Shown piece by piece: positions 25,434 to 34,175 of a DNA stretch of 64,000 nt. Origin of the DNA: Marinirhabdus gelatinilytica (lineage in GTDB: Bacteria; Bacteroidota; Bacteroidia; Flavobacteriales; Flavobacteriaceae). A model generated the notes under the pieces. The model searched no databases, had not been told where the DNA came from, and saw only the letters and a program-made list of their open reading frames with translations. The translations under genes and the position numbers were made by a program. Numbering within the stretch: the stretch's first letter is position 1; every line of letters begins with the position of its first letter. The DNA lies in the NCBI RefSeq assembly GCF_003353425.1, contig NZ_QRAO01000001.1, forward strand, positions 992,001 through 1,056,000, read 5' to 3'.

Positions 25434-26321
25434 TTAGTTGTTGAGCGCCCAGTTGTAGTCTTTATAGCGCACCTTGGCGTCTGCTGAAATTTTCACATCC
25501 GAGTATTGGTTTAAATAATCTACCAAGCTTCCACTTTTCTTGAAATCTTTACCGAACCATTTGAAAATTTTTGAAATTTCAACCCGGTCCGGAGTAATGG
25601 TGTTTCGAGTGGGGTCGTTAATGAATTGTTTGGCCAAGAAATCCAATTGGGCATCCACTTTTTTGGCTGTAAATGCTCCGTTCAGTAAGGGTGGACAGGA
25701 ATAGGAAGCGCAATTAATCCCGAAATGAATTCGAGGTTCGTTCATCTTCCGAAGAATTTGGTGCTCTATTTCATCAAGGTTATACCATTTATCACCCAGT
25801 TTCCACAGGCGTTGGTCCCAAGGTTTGTCTATATCCTTTATGCTTTCTAAAGGTAAATTTCTAAGGATTAAATCTACAGTCATCGCATTGTAAGCATTTA
25901 TCCAATAGGCCAATTTCTCTTCTTGGGTCCAAGTCTCGGCGGGGAGGTTTTCTGAAAGCGAGTCAATATATGCTCTTAGTTTCTCACTGTTTTTGCTGAA
26001 CCCATCATAAGCTACGACCCCTTGTGCTGAAACGTGTTTTTTTAATAAGGTATCCCAAACACCGTGGTTGAACTTTGTTGCTGGTGCAGAAGTAATGGTA
26101 TTGTTTAAACGTATTCTATCAGTCGTTTCGGCTGGTTCTACGGTTGGTTTATTGGGGGTGGTTGCTATTTTACTTCCTTGGGAGATACTAATTCCAGTAT
26201 CGATGGAAACGTTGGTTGTTTTTTCTTTGGAAATTTTGGTAGTTGTGGTGCTCGCAACAGTTTTTGAATTTCCACAGGCAAAAAGCAAACCGGCTAAAAG
26301 GAGGGCACTAACTAATTTCAT
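25434..26321 (-). CDS. DUF547 lipoprotein
   Basis: A 295-residue lipoprotein with lipobox LFAC (Cys16) and a long Thr/Ser/Lys-rich linker (about 17-80) that would hold the domain away from the membrane. The DUF547 domain follows (about 85-293): YWINAYNAMTVDLILRNLP, LDEIEHQILRKMNEPRIHFGINCASYSCPPL, ending DYNWALNN. It lies between the sterol-desaturase-like gene and the second DUF547 lipoprotein. DUF547 genes recur near arsenosugar gene sets, but their role is unknown. Confidence 0.85.
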   Translation of the reverse strand: MKLVSALLLAGLLFACGNSKTVASTTTTKISKEKTTNVSIDTGISISQGSKIATTPNKPTVEPAETTDRIRLNNTITSAPATKFNHGVWDTLLKKHVSAQGVVAYDGFSKNSEKLRAYIDSLSENLPAETWTQEEKLAYWINAYNAMTVDLILRNLPLESIKDIDKPWDQRLWKLGDKWYNLDEIEHQILRKMNEPRIHFGINCASYSCPPLLNGAFTAKKVDAQLDFLAKQFINDPTRNTITPDRVEISKIFKWFGKDFKKSGSLVDYLNQYSDVKISADAKVRYKDYNWALNN

Positions 26322-26377
26322 AAATTATGGGTTTGGATACGGTATGTCGCAATTACTATCATTTCATTGCAAAAAAA

Positions 26378-27271
26378 CTATTTGGTTTTTCTTTTATTTG
26401 ATAGGGGGTATGTTTCTTGTTTAAAAAAATCCTTAGGAAATGTTTCATCCCCTTCAAAGCCCAGCTCGATGTCACGCCCATCGTGCGGGATATGGTTGGT
26501 GCCAAAAAGGTAGTCCCACAAGCTCAAGGTCAACCCGTAGTTTACACCGTAGCGATGGTTTTTGGGTGCTACTTTTGCGTGGTGCCAAATGTGCATTTTT
26601 GGATTGTTAAAAATATATTTTAGCACGCCATAATCCCAGCCAAGATTGGCGTGGTTTAAATGACCTACCGTTAAGGCGAAAAAATGGACAATGGCTACAT
26701 CTGCCACGTCAAAACCGCCAATAATCGCCAACGGGATATATAATAAAGACTTGTAAACAACCGGTTCCATCCAGTGATATCGAAGGTGGGCTGCAAACCC
26801 CATTTCCTTTACTGAATGATGCACTTTATGGAAATTCCAGAATACAGGTACTCTGTGCAACAAACGGTGCGTGTTCCACTGTACAAAATCGGAAACGAGG
26901 AAAAACAGCACCAGTCCCAATCCGTAGGGAAGTGCATCTGCGTTTACCAATTGAAAATCTGAAACCTGTAGCCCTATCAATCCCAGCGCATCGTTAAAGA
27001 GTGCTTCGGCCGTGTTGGATAGAAAAATGAGGACAATTAAATTCAGTAGAAAAAAATTGAAGAACATATAGAAGGTGTCCAGCCAAAAATCTTTTCGGAA
27101 GACTTTTTGGTTTTTTCGCCAAGGGAAAAGCAACTCCAACCCCCAAACCACGAGTGAAACCAGTATGAGGCCATAAAAATAGTTTTCCCAGTGAAAACGG
27201 GTGATTTCATCCAAGAGATAATTGAAATATCCCTGATAGGAATCCTTTAATATGTTGAGGTATTTATCCAT
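26378..27271 (-). CDS. Sterol desaturase / fatty acid hydroxylase family membrane enzyme
   Basis: A 297-residue membrane protein with about four or five helices and the eight-histidine di-iron motif set of the fatty acid hydroxylase superfamily: HRLLH, HKVHH, a later H in YHWMEP, and MHIWHH. Members hydroxylate or desaturate lipids and include alkylglycerol monooxygenase. Its place directly after the arsM gene (54 bp) suggests that the arsenosugar pathway touches a lipid, for example a lipid-linked product, but the substrate is inferred only from position. Confidence 0.85.
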   Translation of the reverse strand: MDKYLNILKDSYQGYFNYLLDEITRFHWENYFYGLILVSLVVWGLELLFPWRKNQKVFRKDFWLDTFYMFFNFFLLNLIVLIFLSNTAEALFNDALGLIGLQVSDFQLVNADALPYGLGLVLFFLVSDFVQWNTHRLLHRVPVFWNFHKVHHSVKEMGFAAHLRYHWMEPVVYKSLLYIPLAIIGGFDVADVAIVHFFALTVGHLNHANLGWDYGVLKYIFNNPKMHIWHHAKVAPKNHRYGVNYGLTLSLWDYLFGTNHIPHDGRDIELGFEGDETFPKDFFKQETYPLSNKRKTK

Positions 27272-27325
27272 TTGTTGCGTTCATAACCTCACTGGTTATT
27301 ATATACCTGTCAGGTACGTGTAAAA

Positions 27326-28294
27326 TCAACAACACCCACCCCCGTCGTAATGATAGGTAGATTCACTAAAGTAAATATCGTCTCTTCCCAATGCCTGTAG
27401 TGCTCCTGCAGTTTTATCGCATATCGCTAAAGGCTGGTTTTTCAACAATACGTGTCCTTTTTTATCATCAAAATAATCTTTGTCCCCATAATAAATTGCT
27501 GCTTTTCCTGTAAACACGCAGGGACCGTCTTCGGGCATCGGGTCTTTAATTGCAGCTACCTCAATGCTTTCAATATAGATGAGCTCGTCCGTTGGATAAT
27601 TTTTTGGGTCTAAAATTCGGTAGGGTTTTCTGGCTCGTATTTCTATGGTGCCAAAACCAACATCGGTCAATGCTTTTACATATTCTGCAATGGGGAGGCT
27701 CCCGCTTAAACATAAAGCTCGTAAGCGTTCATCGTTGCGTAATGTTTCATTCATGGGCTGCTCGCAGGTGGGGTCGCTCATCACCAAACGCCCGTGGGGT
27801 TTCAATACACGGTACATTTCCTCAATGGCACGCTTTAGGTCTTCTTCCTTAAAAATATTGAACAGGCAATTTTGTGCGGCTACATCTATAGAGTTGTCCT
27901 CCACAGGAAGATTAAGGGCATCTCCTTTTTTAAGATCGACAAATTCACTTTTAAACCAGTCGTTTTGTTCTTCGGCTATTTTAAAGTTCTTTCGGCTTGC
28001 TTCCAGCATTTCATCTACCACATCTACACCTACAACGCCACCCCTGGTTCGGTTAAAATAGGAAAACTGCAACAGTTCCATCCCTCCACCTACGCCCACA
28101 TAGAGCATCTTTGGGTTGTTGGAAAGGTCCCGCGCATGCACGGTGCTTCCGCAGCCGTAGTTCATCTCTTGCATAATCTTTGGGATCTTTAATCCGGGCA
28201 GTTCCCAAATAGGATTTGTAGTACAGCAAAGCCCAACATCTGGCGTTAGGGCTGCTTCCTTGTACACATCGTGTGTGGTTTCTAAATAGCTCAT
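27326..28294 (-). CDS. arsM: Arsenite methyltransferase of arsenosugar biosynthesis
   Basis: A 322-residue SAM-dependent methyltransferase. The SAM loop YVGVGGGMELLQ is at 65-76 and the acidic VGVDVVDEM at 88-96. Cysteines that could hold trivalent arsenic are C23-C24 (GLCC), C48 (YGCGS), C143 (QNCLFNIF) and C195 (RALCLSG); the last two match the arsenic-ligand cysteine positions of characterised ArsM enzymes. The C-terminus ends in GGGCC. The combination is that of the ArsM subgroup found with ArsS. It is expected to methylate As(III) to dimethylarsenite, the substrate of ArsS. Confidence 0.88.
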   Translation of the reverse strand: MSYLETTHDVYKEAALTPDVGLCCTTNPIWELPGLKIPKIMQEMNYGCGSTVHARDLSNNPKMLYVGVGGGMELLQFSYFNRTRGGVVGVDVVDEMLEASRKNFKIAEEQNDWFKSEFVDLKKGDALNLPVEDNSIDVAAQNCLFNIFKEEDLKRAIEEMYRVLKPHGRLVMSDPTCEQPMNETLRNDERLRALCLSGSLPIAEYVKALTDVGFGTIEIRARKPYRILDPKNYPTDELIYIESIEVAAIKDPMPEDGPCVFTGKAAIYYGDKDYFDDKKGHVLLKNQPLAICDKTAGALQALGRDDIYFSESTYHYDGGGCC

Positions 28295-28353
28295 ACTTTT
28301 AGTGCGCTGGACGCAGGTATTAAATTATAGTTTGCTGAAAAGCTCAGCTTATT

Positions 28354-28545
28354 TTAAGATTTCGACTTAATTTTTTTGAGTATTGAAGAGACCGCAAGGA
28401 TGCCCACCACGAGCCAAATCCCTCTATATACCCAAATGTTTATTTCTTGGCCGAACAAGGTCCCAAACTCCTGATTTTGCATAAACGAACTTACAACTTT
28501 AAAACCTGCCAATGCCAAGAGCGCGATAGATAAAATTTTGTCCAT
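28354..28545 (-). CDS. Small membrane protein, unknown function
   Basis: A 63-residue protein with two predicted transmembrane helices (about 3-20 and 38-56) and a basic Lys-rich tail. It starts 1 bp after the phosphorylase stop codon, so it is part of the arsenosugar operon. No family is recognised. Size and tight spacing support a real gene over a chance ORF. Confidence 0.65.
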   Translation of the reverse strand: MDKILSIALLALAGFKVVSSFMQNQEFGTLFGQEINIWVYRGIWLVVGILAVSSILKKIKSKS

Positions 28546-28546
28546 A

Positions 28547-29359
28547 TTACAATTGCTTGATGAGTTCGGTGAATAACGTAATCATCTTCGGTTCTGCTTT
28601 TGCAGCTTGAGTTATAATATCTGGGATGTCCACAGGTTCTAAATTGTCTGGATCGCACTCGTCCGTCAATACCGAAACGGCCACTACGGGCAATCCCAAA
28701 TGGTTGGCAACGATAACTTCGGGCACGGTGCTCATTCCCACAGCATCGGCTCCAATAATTTTAAGGTAACGGTACTCGGCACGGGTTTCCAGTTGTGGGC
28801 CCACCACACTTGCATACACGCCTTTGTGTAGGTTGATGTTGTTTTCCTTGGCAATGGTTTCTATTTTTTGGTTCATTTCTGCATCGTACGGGGCACTCAT
28901 GTCTACAAAACGTTCGCCCATTTTCTCTACGCCTTTAAAGGCTAGGGGAGAACCACCTTGTAGATTGATGTGGTCGTCTATCAACATAATCTCTCCTTTC
29001 TTAAAGTTTAGGTTTATAGCGCCCGAGGCATTGCTTACCAATAATTTTTGGATACCCAAACGCTTCATTACGCGTACGGGGAACGTTACGTCTTGTAATG
29101 AGTAGCCTTCATACACATGAAAACGCCCCTGCATTAAGATAACTTTCTTGCCACCCAACTGGCCATAGATCAATTTTCCAGTGTGGAACTCTACCGTGGC
29201 GGTTGGGAAATTAGGGATGTGGTTGTAGCTCATTTCGGCTTCAACCTCCACGTCTTCCAGGATTTTACCCAATCCCGTACCAAGAATAATACCTACTTCG
29301 GGCTTTCCAAAACCACGTTGCTGTAAAAACTCTACTGCTTGCTTTATATATTTTTTCAT
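28547..29359 (-). CDS. Purine nucleoside phosphorylase, class I (PNP)
   Basis: A 270-residue trimeric-type phosphorylase with the phosphate loop GIILGTGLG (23-31), the GRFHVYEGY segment (78-86), NASGAIN (110-116) and ADAVGMSTVPEV (204-215). E191 corresponds to the base-binding Glu201 of human PNP. D233 (SVLTDECD) aligns with human Asn243; an Asp at that position is known to switch the human enzyme toward adenosine. In this cluster the likely job is phosphorolytic removal of adenine from a 5'-deoxyadenosyl arsenical made by ArsS. Housekeeping purine salvage is the alternative. It is 6 bp downstream of the TIGR04282-type glycosyltransferase. Confidence 0.88.
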   Translation of the reverse strand: MKKYIKQAVEFLQQRGFGKPEVGIILGTGLGKILEDVEVEAEMSYNHIPNFPTATVEFHTGKLIYGQLGGKKVILMQGRFHVYEGYSLQDVTFPVRVMKRLGIQKLLVSNASGAINLNFKKGEIMLIDDHINLQGGSPLAFKGVEKMGERFVDMSAPYDAEMNQKIETIAKENNINLHKGVYASVVGPQLETRAEYRYLKIIGADAVGMSTVPEVIVANHLGLPVVAVSVLTDECDPDNLEPVDIPDIITQAAKAEPKMITLFTELIKQL

Positions 29360-29365
29360 TCGTTT

Positions 29366-30064
29366 CTAAATAAATTTGTTATCGAGATGTGCGGGCAAAA
29401 ATTGCTGAAAGGCCTCAACATCCTTAATGTCTGCAAAATAATCTATATCGTTTTTCTCGTCCAATTGAGCAACCGATTCTTCTTTTAAGTCTTCCAATGT
29501 TGCTTTCAGAACCGTATCGGTTCCCCAGTTTTTAGCACTGAAAATTTCTTCCTTCACCATTTTCATCCCCAACAGATAGTATCCTCCATCCTTGGCTGGG
29601 CCCAGTACAAAGTCGTGGGTGTTCAATTTTGAAAAAGCCTTATTGATATCTTCGGAAGTAATATCATACAAGTCGCTGCCAATGATAATGGCATTTTCGT
29701 ATCCCATTTCAAAAATTTCAGTAAACGCATGTTGCATGCGTATTCCCAAATCGTCGCCATTTTGTACTTTTTTATTGAAGACCGCTTCTTCCCAAAGGTC
29801 GTTTTCCCTTACTTTTTCAGAATAAAACACAAACCTATCTGCAGTAACATTTGCTGAAACCTTAGCCGTGTGTTGCAATAGGAACTTATATATATCCAAA
29901 GCGGACTTATCTCCAATGGTCACGGCCAAGCGCGTTTTGCACTTGCCCAGTTCGGGGTTGCGTGTAAAGATGATGAGGGCGTTTTTTGTTTTCAATGTAT
30001 TGTGTTTTTCTTCTGGTTTCTTTATTCGTACATCGGGATTCCCTTTAAGAGCCATTTGCTCCAA
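29366..30064 (-). CDS. TIGR04282-type arsenosugar biosynthesis glycosyltransferase
   Basis: A protein of up to 232 residues of the DUF2064/TIGR04282 group (a GT-A-like nucleotidyl/glycosyl transferase fold). Marks are ALIIFTRNPELGKCKTRLA, IIIGSDLYDIT and GPAKDGGYYLLG. The longest frame starts at ATG 30064 and overlaps the rhodanese gene by 43 bp. The family normally begins near the KNALIIF strand, so the TTG at 29995, or an ATG at 30055, may be the true start. It probably activates or transfers a sugar or polyol group in arsenosugar assembly. A diverged second member is at 37569-38249. Confidence 0.85.
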   Translation of the reverse strand: MEQMALKGNPDVRIKKPEEKHNTLKTKNALIIFTRNPELGKCKTRLAVTIGDKSALDIYKFLLQHTAKVSANVTADRFVFYSEKVRENDLWEEAVFNKKVQNGDDLGIRMQHAFTEIFEMGYENAIIIGSDLYDITSEDINKAFSKLNTHDFVLGPAKDGGYYLLGMKMVKEEIFSAKNWGTDTVLKATLEDLKEESVAQLDEKNDIDYFADIKDVEAFQQFLPAHLDNKFI

Positions 30065-30567
30065 AGCTTGGAAAATGTATGTACCGTATCGGTTTCAATT
30101 TTTTTACTATCCAAGATTGGGTATCCCTTGTTTTTCCATTCAAAAATACCACCGTATAGGTTTTTTACATTGGTGAACCCAGCTTTCTGTAATTTCTCAC
30201 CCACTTGTTCGCTTCTAATTCCCAAGGAACAATACACTACGATAGGGGTGTCTTTGTCTTCTATTGCTTCTGAAATTTCTTCGGCTGAAAAATTGTTGAA
30301 GCCAACACATTGCGAGCCTTCTATGTTGCTCACGGAAAATTCTGAAGCTTCTCGGGTATCCAATAGTATAATTTCTTCATTAACCTGAAGCGCCCTCAAA
30401 CCTTCCACCGAAATGTATGGAACACTATGGGTATTGTATTGTTGTAACAACTGGTCCAGCGTTTTTTGGGCAAATCCCTGAAAGGTTACCAGCAGAAGTA
30501 ATATGTATAGTGTTTTTTTCAAGATTTCAAAACTTTCAAACTTAGTTAATTTATAATTGTATGCCAA
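30022..30567 (-). CDS. Exported rhodanese-domain protein
   Basis: A 181-residue protein with a signal-like N-terminus (about 15-34, ending GFAQ) and one rhodanese domain (about 50-160). The active-site cysteine is in VVYCSLGIRSE (about 111-121), after LLDTREASEF. Rhodaneses move sulfane sulfur or act on arsenate-like oxyanions (Cdc25/Acr2 types share the fold), so in this cluster a role in thiolation or arsenic redox chemistry is possible, but the CSLGIRS loop is an ordinary rhodanese loop. The start is TTG and overlaps the preceding gene by 17 bp. Confidence 0.8.
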   Translation of the reverse strand: MAYNYKLTKFESFEILKKTLYILLLLVTFQGFAQKTLDQLLQQYNTHSVPYISVEGLRALQVNEEIILLDTREASEFSVSNIEGSQCVGFNNFSAEEISEAIEDKDTPIVVYCSLGIRSEQVGEKLQKAGFTNVKNLYGGIFEWKNKGYPILDSKKIETDTVHTFSKLWSKWLLKGIPMYE

Positions 30568-31378
30568 ACCCCTGCAGCCCGCTTTCTACGGAAGGCAGAA
30601 TTTCGGTATTGTCCCAAATCCCCGTAATAATGGTTCTGGCATATTCCTCAGGTAACAAGCCATTTTGCATCAATCTACTGGCCAGCTTGTGATTGTAATT
30701 GAAGTTATGATGCTTAAACCTGATAGTACCATCGGTATCATCCAGAATTACGAACCAAACGTGGGGCTCCCCATCGTTGGCGGGCATCCCGATAACACCG
30801 GGATTGAGCCAGATTTTATCTTCATTTATATGATGGAACGGCAACCCGCAATGGCCCGCTACAATCACATCACTTTCGGTCGTTTTAAAATGGTGTTCCT
30901 TTCGTTCCCAAGGAGTGGATTTATAAATAAATTCTGAAACATTATCATAGCCACCGTGCAATACGAATACCTTTTTTCCAGCATATTGAAATTGAATATG
31001 ATCTGGCAAACTACTTAAAAATTCAATCGAGTTTTTAGAAAGTTTGGCCTGCGCGTATGGATACCATAACTGCGAAAAACCATCGCAACGCGAGCCTTCT
31101 CTAAAGTCGCAGCCGCAGTCTTCGGCACCGTCGCGCAATTGTATCTCTACATTCCCCAATATGCTCTGTGCACCCCAAAGTTTGAACAACTGTACGGTTT
31201 CCTCTGGCTGGGCACAATAGCCCACAATATCTCCTGTGGAAATACAATTCTGGGCTGGGATGTTCTCCTCTTCGGCAATTGCCTTCAATTTTTCGAGTGC
31301 TTGCAAATTGCTATACACACCACCAAAGAGCAGCGTCTTGCCAGATAAAGCTCCTATGTTTTTTATTTTCTTATCCAA
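30551..31378 (-). CDS. Metallophosphatase-fold protein with altered metal ligands
   Basis: About 275 residues from the TTG at 31378, overlapping the symporter gene by 16 bp; a longer frame begins at 31432. The order of motifs is that of the calcineurin-like phosphoesterases (YfcE type): FGGVYSNLQAL, STGDIVGYC, LGNVEIQ, LHGGYDN and AGHCGLP. The first Asp-x-His pair reads Gly-x-Tyr (GVY), and the final GHTH reads GHCG. A Cys-rich insert, EDCGCDFREGSRCD, follows the GN motif. I recall related proteins beside arsenosugar genes with a similar pattern, so it may be a family feature. Phosphatase activity is therefore uncertain; the cysteines could bind a soft metal or metalloid. Confidence 0.75.
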   Translation of the reverse strand: MDKKIKNIGALSGKTLLFGGVYSNLQALEKLKAIAEEENIPAQNCISTGDIVGYCAQPEETVQLFKLWGAQSILGNVEIQLRDGAEDCGCDFREGSRCDGFSQLWYPYAQAKLSKNSIEFLSSLPDHIQFQYAGKKVFVLHGGYDNVSEFIYKSTPWERKEHHFKTTESDVIVAGHCGLPFHHINEDKIWLNPGVIGMPANDGEPHVWFVILDDTDGTIRFKHHNFNYNHKLASRLMQNGLLPEEYARTIITGIWDNTEILPSVESGLQGFGIQL

Positions 31379-32700
31379 GATGGTACAAGATATAAAGTAA
31401 TACAACTTAAAATGCCCCAAACATTTGCCCAAAGTAGCGAGGCGTACTTTCCTTTGGTTAAGATGAACGGTTCTGGGACCATTTCAAAAACCAGCAAAAA
31501 TCCAAAAAAAAGTCCTGCAAGTACACTTAGGTAATAACTTATTTTGGGGGCTTTCACTCTCCAGAACATAAAAACAGGGGTTAGCCCAATGACCATCGTT
31601 CCAGAAATGGTCGTGGCACTTAAGATTTCAGCATCCAGAAAAACAGGTATCGTACCAATAATGGCTATTCCCGCCATTGCTGCCCGGCCAAAAGTGAGGT
31701 CTTTTCCCATTTTCAAATCGATCGACAATAATTTCGAAAATGACGAAAACGTACTGTCCAAGGTTGAGGCTGCTGAAGTGATCATGATAAAATTAATAAC
31801 CAATAAAATTACAATGCCAAAAGCCTTGCCAACTTCCACGGCGGCCTGTCCTTGCATCCCTTGTGATTGGGCAAACACCCCGATCAAACTGAACAGCACA
31901 ATACAAATAGCGCCCAAAAAGCTGGCCCACAAAAAGCTCTTGCGAGTGACCTTTGCTGAGCTCAAAAAGCCTCTATCCGTCAATACAGGATCGTGAAACG
32001 GATAACTGAACGATTGAATAATCGCTGCAAAAAACAAATTGAGCCCAAGATCGAAACTCCAAATTCCAGAAGTGGCTGCTTGCTGGACGGTAAAATCTTT
32101 GGCAGAAAAAATAACGCCCAATATCACGATCAATAGCACCGAAAACAACACCATTTGTATCACATCGGTAAAAATAGAGCTGCTCAATCCACCTTTAATA
32201 GCGTAAGCAAGCGTTAAAATAGTGAACACCAAAATAGCCCAATAATAAGGTGTACTACCCTGTTCGCCAAAATAGGTACCAATAACTATGGTATTGCTCC
32301 ACACTTCATTGAAAAGCCTAATGGCAACTAAAATAGAAAAAAGTGCCATAGCCCCTTTCCCGAACTTGCTGGTCAAAAAATGATGGATACTATCAAAACC
32401 ACCTTTGGTGCGTAGTTGGTAAATAATCACACCAGCCACGGCAAAAGAGAGGTAATAGCCGGCATACGCAACGCCTCCCACAATCCCAAATTCCATCCCC
32501 AAATTGGCGGCATTGGTGATACTTTTAGCAAAAATCCACGAGATGATGAGGCTACCCGTGAGCCAAAGGGCACTGGGGGCCCTATTTTTGTGCCTGGCCT
32601 TAAAAAATTGGTCGGTAGTTTTAGCCAAAGGGGATAGGAAAAACAGTATCAAACTTGATACGATTACCAGTCCCCATTGCCAAATTTGTGCATCCATCAA
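31363..32700 (-). CDS. Sodium:solute symporter family transporter
   Basis: A 445-residue inner-membrane protein with about 12-13 helices of the SSS (LeuT-fold) family. The central YAIKGGLSSSIFTDVIQMVLF segment is the characteristic sodium-symporter motif, and TSAASTLDSTFSSFSKLLSIDL is the usual Ser-rich helix near the sodium site. It follows susD by 9 bp and overlaps the metallophosphatase-fold gene, so it is in the operon. It would carry a solute across the inner membrane after SusCD brought it through the outer membrane. The cargo is unknown. Confidence 0.87.
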   Translation of the reverse strand: MMDAQIWQWGLVIVSSLILFFLSPLAKTTDQFFKARHKNRAPSALWLTGSLIISWIFAKSITNAANLGMEFGIVGGVAYAGYYLSFAVAGVIIYQLRTKGGFDSIHHFLTSKFGKGAMALFSILVAIRLFNEVWSNTIVIGTYFGEQGSTPYYWAILVFTILTLAYAIKGGLSSSIFTDVIQMVLFSVLLIVILGVIFSAKDFTVQQAATSGIWSFDLGLNLFFAAIIQSFSYPFHDPVLTDRGFLSSAKVTRKSFLWASFLGAICIVLFSLIGVFAQSQGMQGQAAVEVGKAFGIVILLVINFIMITSAASTLDSTFSSFSKLLSIDLKMGKDLTFGRAAMAGIAIIGTIPVFLDAEILSATTISGTMVIGLTPVFMFWRVKAPKISYYLSVLAGLFFGFLLVFEMVPEPFILTKGKYASLLWANVWGILSCITLYLVPSWIRK

Positions 32701-32709
32701 TATAAAATA

Positions 32710-34158
32710 TTATTGTTCATCCCACCAAACTGGTACGTTAACGTCATTACCATTGGTGGCGTTTGCTGCTTCTTGATAATTTTCTGCATTCAGTGCTTCT
32801 TCCTCGGCGGGATATGGCATTCTCACAGGAATCAACCCGTTATTTAAGCTTGCTTGCACAGGCAAAAATTCTGGAAAACCGGTTCGTCTCCATTCTACCC
32901 AGCCTTCGTAGCTGTTTATGACATTTGCAATCCATTTTTGGGTAATGATTTGCTCAATAGGTGTAGCATTGGCAGCATTATAAGCAGCAGGGCCCGTTAG
33001 ATAATCTGCAGGCATGTCTGTTTGCCAATATTCAAATGCTAAGGCTACTCCAGTTTCATAAAGGATTTGGGCATCGGCGGTGATAAGACCTCTCTCGGCT
33101 GCTTCGGCAAGATTGAAAGCAGTTTCCCAAGCGGTCAAGAAATTGGCATCCAATGTGGATGTGTCCTCCCTAAAAGCCGTTCCTGCCAGCGAAAGTTCTG
33201 CCAATTCAATAGAAGTGCTGGAGGCGTCAATACCGTTTATCAAGCCTTCAAATTCGGTCCCGTTGCTGTTTTCGGTGGGGCGGAAAAATTCTGAAATTCT
33301 CGTGTCATTGAGGTTTTTCAGTACGTTTTCCATGGTTTCAGATAATACAAAATTATTGAAATCGCCTATGCGCAACTGTGCCAACCTGAAACTGTTTGGA
33401 TCGGTATTGGTAAAATTGAATATAGCATTCTGTGCGTTTGTCGTAAAATAGTTGCCAGAGTCAAAAACAGCCTGCATTTCAGCAGCTACATCCACTTTGC
33501 TTGAAATTCTTAACAAATATTTTATTTTCAATGAATTGGCAAAGGTGACCCAGCTTTCCAGGTTTCCGTCAAACAGGATGTCACCCTCCAATGGGATGAT
33601 GCCTTCATAGTTTTGCAGTGTCTGAATCCCTTTGTCCAAATTATCCAAGACTCCCCCTTCGGCCAGGTAAATATCTTCCTGCAAATCGTAAGCAGGAGTA
33701 ACGGTTCCGCCCACGCCATTAAATGCTTCAGAATAGGGAACATCGCCGAACAGATCGGTAAGACCAGCCGCCATGTAAGCTTTGAGAATCAACGCTGGAC
33801 CTTCGTAAACGGCAAAGGTTTCTGTTTCGCGGGATTGGGTGAGGATGATTTCATTGTCACGCAAATTGGTGTAAAAGATGGGCCAAGGATTACCTCCCAA
33901 TTGGGGCGATTTCAAGGCGTGACGATCGAATAGGTTAAAGTCCAGCGCAGTTCTATGTTGCGAAAGTAAATCGCCCGCCACAAAGCCCTCGTAGCTCATT
34001 TCATCCCCAAAATTATAGATCACCTGGCGTAACAACAAACTGGGTTGTACGTTGTTGGGATTGTTGGGATTGGTGTTTATATCTTCAAAATCTTTTGTAC
34101 ACCCAGCTATCGTAAAAACTAGTGCGAAAATGGCCGCTATTTTATATATTAACTTCAT
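32710..34158 (-). CDS. SusD/RagB-family surface lipoprotein
   Basis: A 482-residue lipoprotein with lipobox IAGC (near residue 20) and the SusD-like helical (TPR-type) body; the N-terminus TKDFEDINTNPNNPNNVQP is typical of the SusD_2-like group. It caps the SusC barrel on the cell surface and binds the substrate. It is separated from susC by 107 bp containing a paired palindromic repeat. Most members take up glycans, peptides or other organics. Here the pair is embedded among arsenosugar genes, so the ligand may be an organoarsenical or a precursor sugar; that is inference. Confidence 0.87.
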   Translation of the reverse strand: MKLIYKIAAIFALVFTIAGCTKDFEDINTNPNNPNNVQPSLLLRQVIYNFGDEMSYEGFVAGDLLSQHRTALDFNLFDRHALKSPQLGGNPWPIFYTNLRDNEIILTQSRETETFAVYEGPALILKAYMAAGLTDLFGDVPYSEAFNGVGGTVTPAYDLQEDIYLAEGGVLDNLDKGIQTLQNYEGIIPLEGDILFDGNLESWVTFANSLKIKYLLRISSKVDVAAEMQAVFDSGNYFTTNAQNAIFNFTNTDPNSFRLAQLRIGDFNNFVLSETMENVLKNLNDTRISEFFRPTENSNGTEFEGLINGIDASSTSIELAELSLAGTAFREDTSTLDANFLTAWETAFNLAEAAERGLITADAQILYETGVALAFEYWQTDMPADYLTGPAAYNAANATPIEQIITQKWIANVINSYEGWVEWRRTGFPEFLPVQASLNNGLIPVRMPYPAEEEALNAENYQEAANATNGNDVNVPVWWDEQ

Positions 34159-34175
34159 ATTTATTTTATTTTCAT

